Part shown: positions 29,426 to 42,195 of the stretch, piece by piece | Layout of the letters: the number at the start of each line of letters is the position of its first letter | Numbering within the stretch: position 1 is the first letter of the stretch | Assembly: GCF_003473485.1 (NCBI RefSeq) | Contig: NC_053042.1 | Coordinates: forward strand, 35,988,762 to 36,052,761 | DNA: 64,000 nucleotides | Reading direction: 5' to 3' | Origin: Medicago truncatula | Taxonomy: Eukaryota > Streptophyta > Magnoliopsida > Fabales > Fabaceae | Notes under the pieces: model-generated | Told to the model about the DNA's origin: nothing | Database searches by the model: none | The model's input: only the letters and a program-made list of their open reading frames with translations | Translations under genes and position numbers: made by a program

Positions 29426-29977
29426 TGAGGAGGAATACCTATTCGACAAATTATGATCTTTTTCATGTGTGTTTTAACTTTCTGGCAAGTGTAAACAGTA
29501 GTAAATTTCAAGAAAGAGGTGGACCTTTCTAAGCCTCCCGCGATCACAATGCCTCCAATTTCTCTCCTGCACTGCACCCCCACTGTTACGACTTACGACG
29601 CCTATATTTTTCTTTTATTTTTCTTCCTTTTCTCCTCCATAGTTTTTCTAAATCTTTCTCTACATATTTTTGATTTGACTCTCCTCCATCTAATCTACTC
29701 TTCTAAAAATATAATTTTACGCCAATAACACACCTCAAATAAACTCTTAAAAATATGAATGATGTATGCATATTTGTAGAACCATTTAGGCACATGGATT
29801 AGATAGAAGAAGCCCCATCTTGATGTATGTATGTTGTTAGTGTGTCTATATATATGATGCATGAGTTGTAGGGTGGAAGGTCACATATTCTATTTCTCCC
29901 TCATTTTAAAACTCATGTTAATTAATGAACTGGTCCATACTACTTCATTCTATAGCTCCTTAACTATTAGGTTTGTT

Positions 29978-30539
29978 CTCAAGACCTCAAACTCATGATA
30001 GTCAGAATACGAACAACAGGTATGGTAACATCCGATGGAGGAAGCCAAGGAGTGGAAGACTCAAATGCAATGTTGATGCCTCTTTTTCTACATCCAGCAA
30101 TAAAGTAGGTATTGGTATGTGCATTCGCGATTCGGAAGGAAACCACGTCCCGTCAAAAACCATGTGGTTTTCACCACTGTGTCCAGTTAACATTGGAGAA
30201 GCTTTAGGACTTTATCATGCAACTCGGTGGATCAATGAACTTCAGCTCACAAATGTTGATTTTGAGGTAGATTCGAAAACAGTAGCTGATTATTTCAACA
30301 AGGCAAGAGGAGATAACACCGAATTTGGGTCCATTATGGAGAATACTATCCAGTTTTGTAATATCTTTTTAACAAACTCTCATGTCGAGTTTACTAGGAG
30401 GCAAGCAAATGAGGTTGCTCATGAATTAGCTAAGGCAGCCACATTAGGTCCTAGCTTCCACATCTTTGATGAAAGTCCAACATGTATTTCTGATTTAATT
30501 TTTAATGAAATGATATAAGTTTATTTTCCCTAAAAAAAA
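29978..30539 (+). mobile_element. 5'-truncated LINE (L1 type) with RNase H domain and 16-bp target duplication
   Basis: An open frame to the stop at 30518 encodes a plant LINE RNase H domain: WRKPRSGRLKCNVDASFS, GMCIRDSEGN, PVNIGEALGLYHA, VDFEVDSKTVADYF and RRQANEVAHELAKAA. The first three acidic catalytic positions (Asp in NVDAS, Glu in GEALG, Asp in EVDSK) are present. The final position is His (VAHELA), as in many plant copies. The stop is followed by a short trailer and an A-run. AACTATTAGGTTTGTT (29962-29977) and AACTACTAGGTTTGTT (30540-30555) flank it, a 15/16 target duplication. No start codon precedes the frame, so it is probably not a gene. Confidence 0.9.
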
Positions 30540-30555
30540 AACTACTAGGTTTGTT

Positions 30556-31200
30556 AGCCCACTAAATTTGCCTTTTGCAGCGAATTTCAAACTTGCCAAT
30601 TAATTCTTCATGACAGGATGAGAAATGGCTCAATCAATAGCAATGTAAAAGGACCTTGCTATCAACACCATTCGATATTAATCTGACTTGCCGGATTGCT
30701 TGACTGCTGACCACAGGCAAGAAATCCAAATCTTACCCCCACATCCATTTCTTCTGCATTTGATTGCATTGCATGTTCTCTGTTGGTCCATTCACCATAT
30801 TCTTTGAGAGCCTTGGTAAGTAGATAGTACGAGAAAGTAAACAAAAGATGACAACATCATACAATTAATTGCGTCAATTGATGCTTTCCATTGTGAATCT
30901 CTCATAGCTCCATTGAACCAACCTCCACCATTCAAACAGGAACATATATATCCAGAAAGCTATTCGATGAGGGGCCGAAGAAATTATAACTTGCACGCAA
31001 TGATAATGCAAAACTTGCTTTCACATGTATTTTAATTGAATCACGTAATTGTGCCACTTTTTACATCATATATAATATATATACATGCTTGGTTAAGAAA
31101 ATTCGTGAAAAAAAAAAACTTTTAATCCTTGAAAAAAAAGTATCCTAGATGTAATTTTTTAATTAACTTTGGGACATAAGCCTAGCTTTATATGACGAAG
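30556..31200. other. Intergenic, no gene seen
   Basis: AT-rich sequence between two LINE fragments. A minus-strand frame at 30662-30844 (60 codons) has no recognisable motif. Confidence 0.5.
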
Positions 31201-31214
31201 CATATGTAACTCTA

Positions 31215-31790
31215 AATTTATTCTCAAAGCTGAAAGCAGATGGAAGATAGGTGATGGTGAGGATATCTCGATTTAGTATAACAAATATATTGCAAATGAT
31301 GTTACACTTATTCCAGAGGTTGATGGGGATATTTTTCTCTAGCTGATCTAGTGGTCTTAGATTGCATGCTTAATGATCGCAAGGAATGGAATCTGTCTTC
31401 CATGCACCCAATTTTTTATCGGCAGGTAGTTGAACATATAGTGAAGACACCACTCTATCCATCAGTGATGACAGATCGACTCATCTGAAAAAAAGAAAAT
31501 CATGGTGAATACTTTGTTCGTAGCGCATAACATTTCTGTGTGTAAGAATCACACTTTAAAGTACAAGGCTCTTGGAATCTAATTTGGAAGATCAAGAATC
31601 CCCCAAAGGTAAAAAAAAAAACTTTGTGATAAATCTATAGGAATTGCTTACCAACTCGTGTGCGTCTAAGAGATAGAGGAGTCACATCTCCTATTAATTG
31701 TACACTACGTACTGTGGACAATGAAGATATACTTCATTTATTTTTTAAATATCCAAGTAGCTTAAATGTTTGGAGTATGTTGCTTTTCTT
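31215..31790 (+). pseudogene. LINE relic: zinc-binding reverse-transcriptase tail (zf-RVT)
   Basis: Broken frames recall the LINE zinc-binding domain: SRWKIGDGEDIS near 31240, a stretch like W(N)LIWKIKNPPKVK near 31575-31610, ELLTNSCASKR near 31650, and the Cys/His-like IN-CTLRTVDNEDILHLFFK-PSSLNVW near 31695-31775. Frameshifts and stops occur throughout. It lies about 0.7 kb downstream of the RNase H LINE but in the wrong order to be the same copy, since this domain normally precedes RNase H. Confidence 0.7.
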
Positions 31791-31799
31791 TTCTTCTAT

Positions 31800-32529
31800 T
31801 TCTATTTTAATACAATAAGATATGGAGAGCAAGAATATTATCTTCAAAGCATTACAAGATTTATCCAAGGAAGATGCAACTTTAATTTGTTGTGTTGTAG
31901 TGTATCTAGAAACAAAGAAACAACCGAGTATGAAACTTTTATATTTGGAATTGGCTTAAACTTTGTGTTTTTTTCTTTCTTTCTAAATTTAGCTTAACTC
32001 ATCCTTATAAAACTATGGTGAAGTCTTTACAACTCTAATCATGTTTTACACTTATTCATTAGCCCATGGTCTTTATGGTTAGCCCATGGAACTAGAATTA
32101 TCAAGTCAAATGGGAGTTTATGTATCCATTTCATGATTTATTCATCAGGACACGAGATAAATGGTGTTTCTTCCTCGTCCAAATTGACAAATCCGAAAGA
32201 GAGTAGTTTTTTAAAAAACCAGTAAAAAAAAAAAGGTAAAACCAGCACTAGAGTCAAATTGCCTAGTCCAAATTGTTTGAAGCAATTGGGTCACAAATTG
32301 TTTGGACTGGAGACAGCATGAAGCACATTAATCCCTGCATGATCTTTGAAATTCTTTAACTGATGGAGAAAACAGTCAAGCATATTTGTAATACTAGCTG
32401 CTGATAGTCAATTATCAAAAGTTTCATACCAAGAGAATTTCAAATTTCAAACCAGTGAAACTTTCATCAACTAGTTACTTTATTAGGAATTTTATCTTAC
32501 AAAAAGGAGTCCTCAAAATCCTAGTTATT
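31800..32529. other. Intergenic, no gene seen
   Basis: AT-rich sequence holding the downstream flank of the F-box gene (3' UTR expected near 32400-32529). Nothing else recognised. Confidence 0.5.
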
Positions 32530-33651
32530 TCACAAAACATAGTACCAGAATGTCATAAAAGCAGCAATGCCACTTAAAATACAAAGTGTATCCAACCTAC
32601 TTTCACTTCTCATCTTCTCCTCTTTTAACTCATTTTGCACTTTTGAGTACATATGACAAGATTCAATAACTTCACTATAATTCTTGCTCCTTCTGCAGCT
32701 AAGTGCTTCTTTAAGAATATGCAAACTGTTTTTTCCATTAACATGAGCACCTTCCATGTCTTCCAACTGCATGCTAAGTTCTGTTAATTTTAAAGTAGTT
32801 TCAAACCCCTCTTCTTCAATGTGAACCACTCTAAACTTCATGGCAAGGATACACTGCACTACTTGAGAAGGAAGAATGTCTTTGGCCGGTAGAACCGATC
32901 CAAATCGGATGACAAAGTCTTTATCCGTCGGCCAATGTCTTTGACCGTCAAGAGGACTCCAGCTAGCAAGATTAGCCGCTTGCTTTATTTTCTTGTTTAC
33001 TAATATCCAACTAAGAAGCAGACCATCACGAAGCTCGTGCCATAGTTTCCCGTCTTTTCTTTCCCTTTCCATTGATGTAATCGGTGGAAGACCGTTGGAA
33101 ACAGAAAGGGTCACCTCCCCCGCATTGTTATCATCTCTATCAGCGTAAGTGAGAAGATCGATACGAAAAGGACAGTTGTAGAACCAACCACCGTTATCGT
33201 TTGCGTTTGGAATTCCAGATAGAACTTTGGAGCAGATTGGTTTATCCTTAAACCTAATGTCTACGATGGAAACAAAATCTGATGGGGTGATGCTTTCAAA
33301 TTCATTTGTATCTCCGTAGTATTCTGCTTCAGTCCAATCATCAGGATACTCAAGATGGTTGTTCCACTGATACTCTCCGACTTCCTTGTTAACGATAAGA
33401 GGAAAACAATCGGCATAGAATTTTCTGAAACCACCAATAGAGGATATTAAACTTTTAACATCCTCCCTTTTGGTTGAAGGCCACACAGATGCACACACGT
33501 TTTCCCATAGACTCTCTTCTTTTGAGATGGAACAAAATGCTGCACATGTGCAAGCTAAACTAGCCAACGCAGGGCCATCAAGCCGTCTTAATATGTCATA
33601 GAAGAGATCACTATTCAATGAGGTCATGCTATCAATCGGTGCGATTGACAT
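32530..33651 (-). CDS. F-box protein (At2g27310/At2g36090-like) with C-terminal hydrophobic tail
   Basis: A single coding exon of 373 residues. The N-terminal F-box (LNSDLFYDILRRLDGPALAS, then LACTCAAFCSISKEESLWENV) would bind SKP1 in an SCF ubiquitin ligase. The remainder has Trp-rich stretches (WNNHLEYPDDWTEAEYY, GGWFYNCPF, LASWSPLDGQRHWPTDKDFV) typical of the plant group with At2g27310 and At2g36090. A hydrophobic C-terminus (LCILSGIAAFMTFWYYVL) could anchor it to a membrane. I chose the ATG at 33651 because a splice acceptor (TTTGACAG) ends at 33666, 15 bp upstream. The longer frame begins inside the intron. The substrate is unknown. Confidence 0.87.
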   Translation of the reverse strand: MSIAPIDSMTSLNSDLFYDILRRLDGPALASLACTCAAFCSISKEESLWENVCASVWPSTKREDVKSLISSIGGFRKFYADCFPLIVNKEVGEYQWNNHLEYPDDWTEAEYYGDTNEFESITPSDFVSIVDIRFKDKPICSKVLSGIPNANDNGGWFYNCPFRIDLLTYADRDDNNAGEVTLSVSNGLPPITSMERERKDGKLWHELRDGLLLSWILVNKKIKQAANLASWSPLDGQRHWPTDKDFVIRFGSVLPAKDILPSQVVQCILAMKFRVVHIEEEGFETTLKLTELSMQLEDMEGAHVNGKNSLHILKEALSCRRSKNYSEVIESCHMYSKVQNELKEEKMRSESRLDTLCILSGIAAFMTFWYYVL

Positions 33652-33664
33652 AGTAACAATCCTG

Positions 33665-36050
33665 GCTGTCAAAAAATAACAAATTAAAAAAGAAGAAATT
33701 AGAACATGCATTCTTTAGAATACAAGAAAACAAATTAAATGAGTGATTTTCAAACATTAAACAATAATGGGGCATAAAACGTTTTGCTAACATGGAATTC
33801 ACAATTATGTTACGACTAGTGCACCAGAACAAATCCCTCGAGGACACACAGGAGCATGTTAGTTTATCAGAACCACCAAAACTTTGCATAGTAATCTGAA
33901 CAGATCAGTTGCAAACTAAAAGGTTACAACAACAACAACCAAGCCTTTTCCAACTAAGTGGGTTCGGCTACATTGATCAAATTACGCCATAATGTTCTAT
34001 CATACACCGCATTAATTTTCAAATCTTACCTAATAGTTTCTCCGAAAGGAGTAATGCATGTGAGCTTTCCTATTACTCAGTTAACTTTCCTAATAAGTTG
34101 AATTCAAAATAAATGTGAGCTTAATGCTAAGATTAGTAAATGGATCAGTAATACTGATACATGATTGGACATGAAAGAGTAAAAAAGAAAGAACTCAATA
34201 TTGATAATGTCAATGCCAAATAATATACTATCATGTAGACGCTCCAATATCGCAGTCCAGGTGAAGGTAAATGAGTAGTTATAGATACAGCAAGTCTGCA
34301 GTTACAAAAGAATACGTCGGGAACTTGCTATCTAGGTAACTATAACTGACTAGTAAAATCCTGTGACTCCTGAGAGAATTTTGAAACTGTTCTTGTGCAT
34401 CTAAGAAGTAGTCGAAGTAATACAGTGAGGACAAAATGTCAGTGTTGAATTATTTTTTAAAATTTAACTAATAAAAACATAGGACCAAAAGTACTATATT
34501 CCTTGATAAACCTTCCTAGCACCAAATACTCAGTTCACTTTTATATTGCTGAGAGTAAGTGAGATTTGACAATAACAACTAACTAATTCGGCACCCAAAT
34601 ATCAAAGTAAGCTACTTAGAAACATGTCCACACAAACTCATCATCAGGATAACAAACAAAACATATGTAGCATTATCGATGAGAAGAGGAAACTTTCACA
34701 AGGATCGTAAATGAATTTAGATATCCTAAATAGATGTAGAAGCTTAGGGCTTGTTAAGTTATTTAGAAAATGAAAACTGAAAATGTTTTCTAAAAGTAAA
34801 CATTGTAACGATCATCTATGAATTCACATATACGCATTTACAACATTTAATTGATGGCAGATTCTAGTCAAGGTATCAGATACTAAGATTTCAAAGAAGA
34901 ACCCACGTATTGGACTCAACCTCATACATCTTGTGAAGGCAGAAGAAGAAAAAAATACCCTCTTACATCTTGTGCATATTCAATCAAGAAGCCCCAAGGA
35001 GTAGGCCTAGGACCATGTCTAAAGTGAAAAGTCAACACCATTGAAATTGAAATTGAATTTTTGGTTTTGTTTGAAAACTAGTCAAAAATGAAATTAGGTG
35101 AAAAACTATTCAAAACATCCTATGTATTGTATAACATTAAATACTAATAGTTACCTCCAATTTCAGCACAAGAAAAATCAGCACTGGTTTTTGCCCAGAA
35201 ATTTTTAATTTCATCAACTTGTACATACAAAAAAAAAGCTATCAGCTTAATTAAGAATGTGTTCGGATAAACAACTTAATTAAACAAGTATAGCATATGT
35301 GTTTATCATATAAATAGGATATAAGAGTTTCTAAAAATAAGCGGAAAACAGCTTACCTATATGCCAAAATTGTGAGAGTTACTTGGAAAATGAACACTTT
35401 ATACATAACATCTTCTCAAATTAGGTGTCAACTCGGTTGTAAGAGTTTGACTTTCTTTGTAATCTCAAGAGACACATGCCAAATCTCAGTTGAGCCGAGT
35501 TAAAATAAAATAGTTTACTATCATCGTTACTAGTAATAATTTCTTCTTCCCCGTTTAAAAAAAATGCCAAATTATTTTCGTATAACCTATAATAACCTAT
35601 AAACTGTTTTCATAAGTTATGTTGGAGATTTTATGAAAATAAGCTGAAAACAGCTTACCTATATGACATAACATCTTCCAAACAATTTCATAAGTACTAG
35701 TGTCGGTTGATAAATTCAAATAACTCAAAACCCTTTATACATACCAGCAGCAGAATAATTTTTTTACAACAACATCACAATTCACAAATTGACCAATAAA
35801 CTTAAACAAGATTGAGAAAAACCAAACATATATAAAAAAATGAACACTATATTGTCAAATTTAGCAAGTCAAAATGGTAAGAAAAATCAGAAAAAAATAA
35901 AATAAAATTGTGAGTTGTAGTTACTTACCTTAAATATAACACCCGCTTAATGATGAACAACACAAGAAAACTGTCTGAAACAGGAACATAAGAAGCAGAG
36001 GAAGTGAAAGAAGAGAAGAATAATGATTTTGAAGAGTGAACAATAATATA
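33665..36050 (-). other. F-box gene 5' UTR exons and 2.3-kb leader intron
   Basis: A good donor (TTTAAG|GTAAGTAAC, exon end 35929) and the acceptor at 33666 define an intron of about 2.26 kb (33666-35928) in the 5' UTR. The first exon begins somewhere near 36000-36050. The intron carries a LINE tail (33925-34044) and short repeated phrases such as gaaaacagcttacctatatg (near 35345 and 35650). No coding sequence was seen. Confidence 0.65.
33925..34044 (-). mobile_element. RTE-type LINE 3' tail in the F-box leader intron
   Basis: The plus-strand text acaacaacaaccaagccttt followed by a tagtgggTtcggctaca-like stretch is the same 3' LINE end as at 1105 and 4691, strongly truncated. It lies in the same orientation as the host gene. 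Confidence 0.75.
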
Positions 36051-37104
36051 AAAAGATTGGGTTAAGGGTCACAATCTATATAGTTAAGTTTTACATGTTC
36101 TACTTTTTTTGTCTGGTTGTGGTTCTTAATCTTAGAAAGACACGAATCATGAACACGAGGCAGTTTGTTTCTGAAGTGAACTCAACCCTTTTTATGGTCT
36201 CTACCTATCATATTTTGACACGACCCAAACCCCTCTTTATCACAAGATTAATATCTACAGTATTGTCAGAAAGAGACAAATAATCTGATATACTATCATT
36301 TTTTATTTATTTTATTTTAGGAGGATTAATGGATATGCTCAAGCTCAACTAATCATAAAATAATTGTACATTTGATGTGCAACGAAAATTCACTGTTTTG
36401 AATCAAGTGATTCTGCTCGGTGATTGTACATTGATATACAACCAAAATTCACTGAAGCAACTGGAATTTACTTACCTTCTAACTAAATGCCAGTTTAAGA
36501 TTCTCTTTTCTTAAATATTAGAGGATTATACAATAAAATAAAATAAAAAGTCATTATTTTATCACATCACTTCACAATATTTGAATGTTAGGGTAAAGTT
36601 GTTTTGTATTTATATTGTTACTCGCTTTTTTTAAGAAATTAAATTAACCCACTTAAATTGATACTTGAGAGAATTAAACATGAAACATTGAGGAAGAACA
36701 CGTTCTTAGATCTCAAGTCAATACTACCAACCCAATCTAAGTGGATCTTACATAGTACATATTGGTTAAACTTATCATTTTATTTAAATTTGAGTAAACA
36801 TTAATTTAATCTTCATGGAAAATAATACTATATAAGTATTTTACGGATCCAAAATAATAAGTGATTTTTTAGCAAAATAATAGTAAGTGTTAAGTTATCT
36901 TTAAATTATATTGTAAAAATAAATTTTATAAGAAAATATTGTAAAAATAAAAAGTAATCTTTAATATTATGTCCAAAAAAAGTATATGAGAAATCATGTT
37001 AGTTTTTAAAGTAAATAAAAATGCATCTCTCTTGCAGAAAAAAAAAAAAAGTCTCTTTTTTTTTCTTCCAAGTAATTTAGCAATAAAAATTCACCTTTTA
37101 AAGG

Positions 37105-37180
37105 GAAACAAATGAGATTTCCAAGGTTCAAACTCTAACACCTACACATATATTACAATGTTTCTATCAACTAAGTTAAG
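37105..37180 (-). mobile_element. Degenerate SINE head
   Basis: The minus strand reads TTAACTTAGTTGATAG, then ATATATGTGTAGG and GTTTGAACC. This is a weak A-box / spacer / B-box series like the SINE at 41334. Confidence 0.45.
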
Positions 37181-38114
37181 TTTACGGAAAGAAAAAAAAT
37201 TGACTCTTTAGTCCATAAAATTTGTTAACAAGCACCTTTTAACTTCACATTATTCTCATCATTTAACTAAATAGCATCATGTATCCTTTATCATAATTTT
37301 ATGTCAATTTCAACATTTTTCATATCAAAATTGTCTTTTAGGTTTAAAAATAGAGAAATGCCATCACGTGTTTTTAAAGAATTTATTGTGGAAATTATGT
37401 CTTGAAAATTACGACAATTTATTTCTTAAAAAGTTAAAAATTATTTTTTAATAATAAATATTTTTTATTTGTAAAATTCTTCTTAACATATAGCTTATTT
37501 TAAGACACTTGTTAGCGTGACCTTTTAAAAAATTCACTATTAAAAAGATTTTCGATCTCTATCCATTCCTGTTACATATTTGCACAATATTTCATCACAA
37601 CCAACTTTTTTTTTTCTACCACAACCTAAGTTAACAACAAGGAAGCCTCTTGACAAAAAAAAAAAAAAAAAACCAACAAGGAAGCCACAGTATTCAATAA
37701 AAAAAAAATGGTAATAGTAATAGTAATTTTATGAATTAGAGATTGTTCTTGTCATTTTACAGTAATATATTAGTAAGTTAACAACAAGGAGACCACAGTA
37801 TTCTGTAACGAAATGATGATGATATATATCATAGCTTTTTAAATGATGAAGATATTTAGTACATTTCTTTAAAAAAAATTAGTTACATATTTTTTTTTTT
37901 TTTTTTAGGAAAGATATTTGGTGACATACATGAATGAAAAAAATGAAGATTGACCCGTTGTCATAGGTATATATAAACATAAAAAGATTAATTTAACACA
38001 TCAAAATAACAGACTTCAAAATCAAGACAAGATTTTGTCAAAAAAATAAAAATAAAATCAAGACAAGACAAGATAAAAGATGTCAATTAATGTAAGCAAC
38101 CAAAATAGATTGTT

Positions 38115-38395
38115 GGGTTAATAGTGCTTTTCACCCCTGTAATATATGTCATTTTCGGTTTTCGCTTCTATAAAATTTTTGGTTTGATTTGCATCCTCGT
38201 AAAAAAAAAAATCCGGAAAACACCCTTAATAGGCCATTTAAAACCAAAATTTCTTGAAAAAAATTCTTAAAATGGCCTATTAAGGGTGTTTTCCGAAAAA
38301 ATATATTTTACGAGGATACAAATCAAACCGAAAATTTTATAGGGACAAAAACTGAAAATAACATATATTACAGGGATGAAAAACACTATTAACTC
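38115..38395. mobile_element. Mutator-like MITE (281 bp) with long inverted repeats
   Basis: Two arms of about 120 bp pair along most of the element (GTTAATAGTGCTTTTCACCC and its counterpart GTTAATAGTGTTTTTCATCC). A perfect 9-bp duplication TAGATTGTT flanks it at 38106-38114 and 38396-38404. No coding sequence. Terminal sequence resembles the larger element at 52582-53898. Confidence 0.9.
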
Positions 38396-39166
38396 TAGAT
38401 TGTTCTATTGTAGATGATCGAGCTAGTCGGTAAATCAAATGTGAACTATTCGGTAAATCAAATGACATATATTTCAGTTTAAATTGGATAATAACAAAGG
38501 AATCACTCTTCTCGTCACATCTAACATACTTTTTTACTTATCTTAAATCAGATTCAAACCGAAGATTTTTACCGTCTAATTTATTTCGAACCCTACTTTT
38601 AGAGTTAATTCCCATTTTACAGACTTGACAAATTGTCAGTCTCTTTAAACCCAACAAGCTTTGATGTGAACCCATCATCACACCATTGAATTTTTTATGC
38701 AACACATGAACCATCACTCTTATAATATTTATCTATGATAATCTTATCAATATTAATAAATTTACCTCATGTTTTTTCGTTTCGTATCTTCAAGATATTT
38801 TTCTCCTGATTCGGTTGAGATGCACCGGTCAAGTGCTTCCGCCTATTATGTCTTTTGACCAACATCTAGTGACCAAAATCTTATGAAACATCTTCCTGAT
38901 TCATTTGCCAAATGTTCTGATGATCTAAATAAATATTCACTGCAGAAATCAGGTTTGCTGATTATTGCACTTCTGCAACCTGAACCGTAGACATATTTGC
39001 TTCTCATTCCATCTTCTTAGAAGAAGAAACTCTCACAGGATAAAAAAATTAGAACTCTATCCGTCGCTTTATTCTCATCAAAAAGCTTAATGTCTAGAAA
39101 AATATCAAGGTTATAACATACATTCAAATATAAAATTAAGACATTCTAGAGCATCAAATCAATTAA

Positions 39167-40085
39167 GAGTTTTTCTATTTACACCTTATATATTTATGGT
39201 TACATCCAATTTTTTTAAAAAGTTTTTGATAATATTAAAATTATCCTTTTATATAAATTTTCTTAAAATTTTGATTTCATTCATTGTCACTCTAAAATTC
39301 CACTCTCTTTCACCTATCAACGATCAAACAATCCTGATGTTCAATTAATCTCTATGGAAGATTAAAGAGTGAATCAAAACATCTTTCATTCATACTTGAT
39401 TGCATATAAATAAGTGAATTTTTTCTTCTTTTTCAATAACGCTGGTTTCAATTTTCTTCTTCTTGTTCAACTGCACTGTACGACAGTTTCAGTTTTACAT
39501 TGTTGAGGTTAACTTAAATTCAGTTTAAGTAGGTTCATGTAAACTTAGTTTACATAATCTACTTAAACTGAGTTTAAGTATGTACACTTAAACTCAGTTT
39601 ACATGACCTACTTAAACTAAGTTTACATGTATATACGTAAAATGATATTATGTATAATCATTGAACAAGGTTGAACTTTTAGATGTACATTTAAATTCAG
39701 TTTACATGACCTACTTAAACTGAATTTACATGACCTGTTTAAACTGAGTTTAAGTACCGTTTACATGAGCTACTTAAACTAAGTTTACATGATCTACTTA
39801 AACTGAGTTTAAGTATGTACACTTAAACTTAATTTACATGACCTACTTAAAATAAGTTTACATGTATATACTTAAACTGAGATTACGTAGAATCATTGAA
39901 CAAGATTGAACTTTTAAATTTACACTTAAACTCGGTTTACATTACCTACTTAAACTGAGTCTAAGTATGTACACTTAAACTCAGTTTACATGACCTACTG
40001 AAACTAAGTTTACATGACCTACTTAAACTGAAGAGAAATTTTTGGGATGCAACCAGGATTAAACATGGTATAATTAAAAAAACTC
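39167..40085. mobile_element. Non-autonomous Mutator-like element, family A copy 2 (inverted)
   Basis: The element is 919 bp, with ends GAGTTTTTCTATTTACACCT and (reverse complement of the right end) GAGTTTTTTTAATTATACC. A perfect 9-bp duplication ATCAATTAA flanks it (39158-39166 and 40086-40094). The interior is the reverse complement of the element at 8422-9349, including the AAACTGAGTTTAAGT mosaic. Confidence 0.9.
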
Positions 40086-41333
40086 ATCAATTAATCATGA
40101 TTTCAAGATATATATATATATATATATAGTTTTATTAATTATCCCTTCTTATTGCTACTAGTTAAGCTAGTTTTAATTTTGTTGAGACATGGGGTGGAAT
40201 ATGTCACGTGCTTTTGTGTTTCCATTATGATGGTTGGAAAATTTTGGCCTCATTTAAAGAAAGAACAAGTCAACTAAAATACCTAAATAAATGTGTTGAA
40301 ATTAAAATACTCCCGTCTTATTCAAACCTAACAAATTTGGGCAACGCGTATTCAATATTTTCTCGCATGCATACATCTGAATTAATCATTAATTTTGAAT
40401 GAGAAAAATCGCCCCGGCTAATGAATGCACAATATTTCTTTAAAAAAAAAAAAAAATGAATGCACAAGATTAGGTTTTTCTAAAAGGAACACAAGCGATT
40501 AATTGCACAAATATCAGTAGGGTGTTGCTAGCGATTATTGCAGGACACTCTTTAAATATTTTAAAATAAGATATTACTATATTTTGTAAGAAAGGAAAAC
40601 ATTTCAATTTACAATGTATTAAAATATCCATTTTTTCGAAGAGAGGATAAGATATTTCAACCCAGTTCTATCTTGATACCACCCAGAACGGTAAAAAAAA
40701 ATGAAAGGAATGAAAAAATTTAACAATTGAATCTATGTCCAAAGGATCGCAACTACCAAGAAAAAATATTTTATTTTGGTTCAACCTGTAATTTTATATG
40801 AAATAACAGATAATATCGATAATAACAGATAATTTTGGTCCAAAGGGATAATCAATTACACAAATTTTCATAAAAAATTACTCAATCTATTTTAAAATGA
40901 ATGTCACTTTAGAAAAAAAAATTGTTTTAAAATAAATGTCATTTTTATTTTCCAATACTCATTTTAAAATGAGTGACAATTTTTTTTTAAGATAATTAAA
41001 AATGAAAAAAGGTAATATGAAAATTTTGTGGAAACGAGAGGATTATGCATATGGTTATTTCAACAAAACAAGGACTAAAGTATACGGTAAAAAAAGACAT
41101 CCTAAGTAATTTGTTTACCACTCTCAAAAATATTTTTTTTTGTCGAAAAGAAAACAATAAAAGAAAGTATCATAGTTCAGAAATTCCCTTTTATTATACT
41201 TAACCAAAAAATAAGAAAACAATAAAGAAAAAGTTAAGAATGGAGGTGATAAAAGTACTATCCAGTTTCCTCTCAAAAAAAGGAAGTGCTATCAAGTTTG
41301 ATTTTCACTTTCAACAAATACTAACAAATTAAT

Positions 41334-41465
41334 CCCCTGAGGTTAGCTAAGTTGGGGTAGGATATTGCATATTATATGTAGGGGTCGGGGTTCGAACCTG
41401 GACACCCATTTCTCCATAATTAATTATGTGAGCTCTGACCACTAGGTTACTTGATAAAAAAATAA
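41334..41465 (+). mobile_element. tRNA-derived SINE with Pol III A and B boxes
   Basis: CCCCTGAGGTTAGCTAAG begins the head. The A box (TTAGCTAAGTTGG) and B box (GGGTTCGAACC) are separated by the usual few tens of bases including TATATGTAGGGGTCG. The body ends with gaccactaggttacttgat and an A-rich tail. Target duplication not resolved. Confidence 0.7.
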
Positions 41466-42083
41466 AAATTAACAACTATTAACATACTAATATTGATATC
41501 GGTTGTTTCAAAAAGAAAACAATAGATACATTTTACCAAAAAGAAAAATAGATGTGTCCAAGATTCTTATCCTTTAAATTGTTGCACATTATTAAAAAAA
41601 TGATCTAGCTTTACTTATTTAATTATTAAAAAAAAAAAGTCTTCAAAGGAGTAAACAATAAACAATAAGTAACAAAGGAGTATAACCAGCAAACGAAGAT
41701 GATCTAGCTATGCTCACTTAATATAAAAAAGCTAAAAGATTTGATACAACCAACCAGTCTAAATTTAACTTACAATTATCTTTTGATGCAGACTACACAA
41801 CAATATAAATTTCAATGGAACTAGGGGCGTTTAAAGCTCAATTATCAGTCTAATCCAACTGGCGTAAACAATGAGTTATTATAGTCTTATAGTAACACAT
41901 AACCATCACCTACCATTGTCATAAAATAAGGGTGACAAATGACACTCTTTCAATCATCCTCTAACAAGTTAGCAATCTTTAAAATTGAACAAATTATGAG
42001 ACAGCTATAATTTTTACAATAATGAACTAAATAAATAGGGACAACGAGGGGGTTCAAAATAGATTGCTGCTAGTACTAGGTTG

Positions 42084-42195
42084 ATTATAAAATAGTATGA
42101 TACAATTTGAGGGTAACTAGTAATAGCTGGACTTTTGCTATTATAAAATAGTAAGATACAATTTGAGGGTAACTAGTAATAGCTGGACTTTTGCT
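42084..42195. repeat. 56-bp tandem duplication
   Basis: The unit beginning attataaaatagta and ending ggacttttgct occurs at 42084-42139 and again at 42140-42195, with a single base difference (tatgat against taagat). Confidence 0.9.

Noticed and set aside
41334..41465. Possible true tRNA gene
   Set aside because: A and B boxes are present but there is no cloverleaf or acceptor stem, and the A-rich tail fits a SINE.
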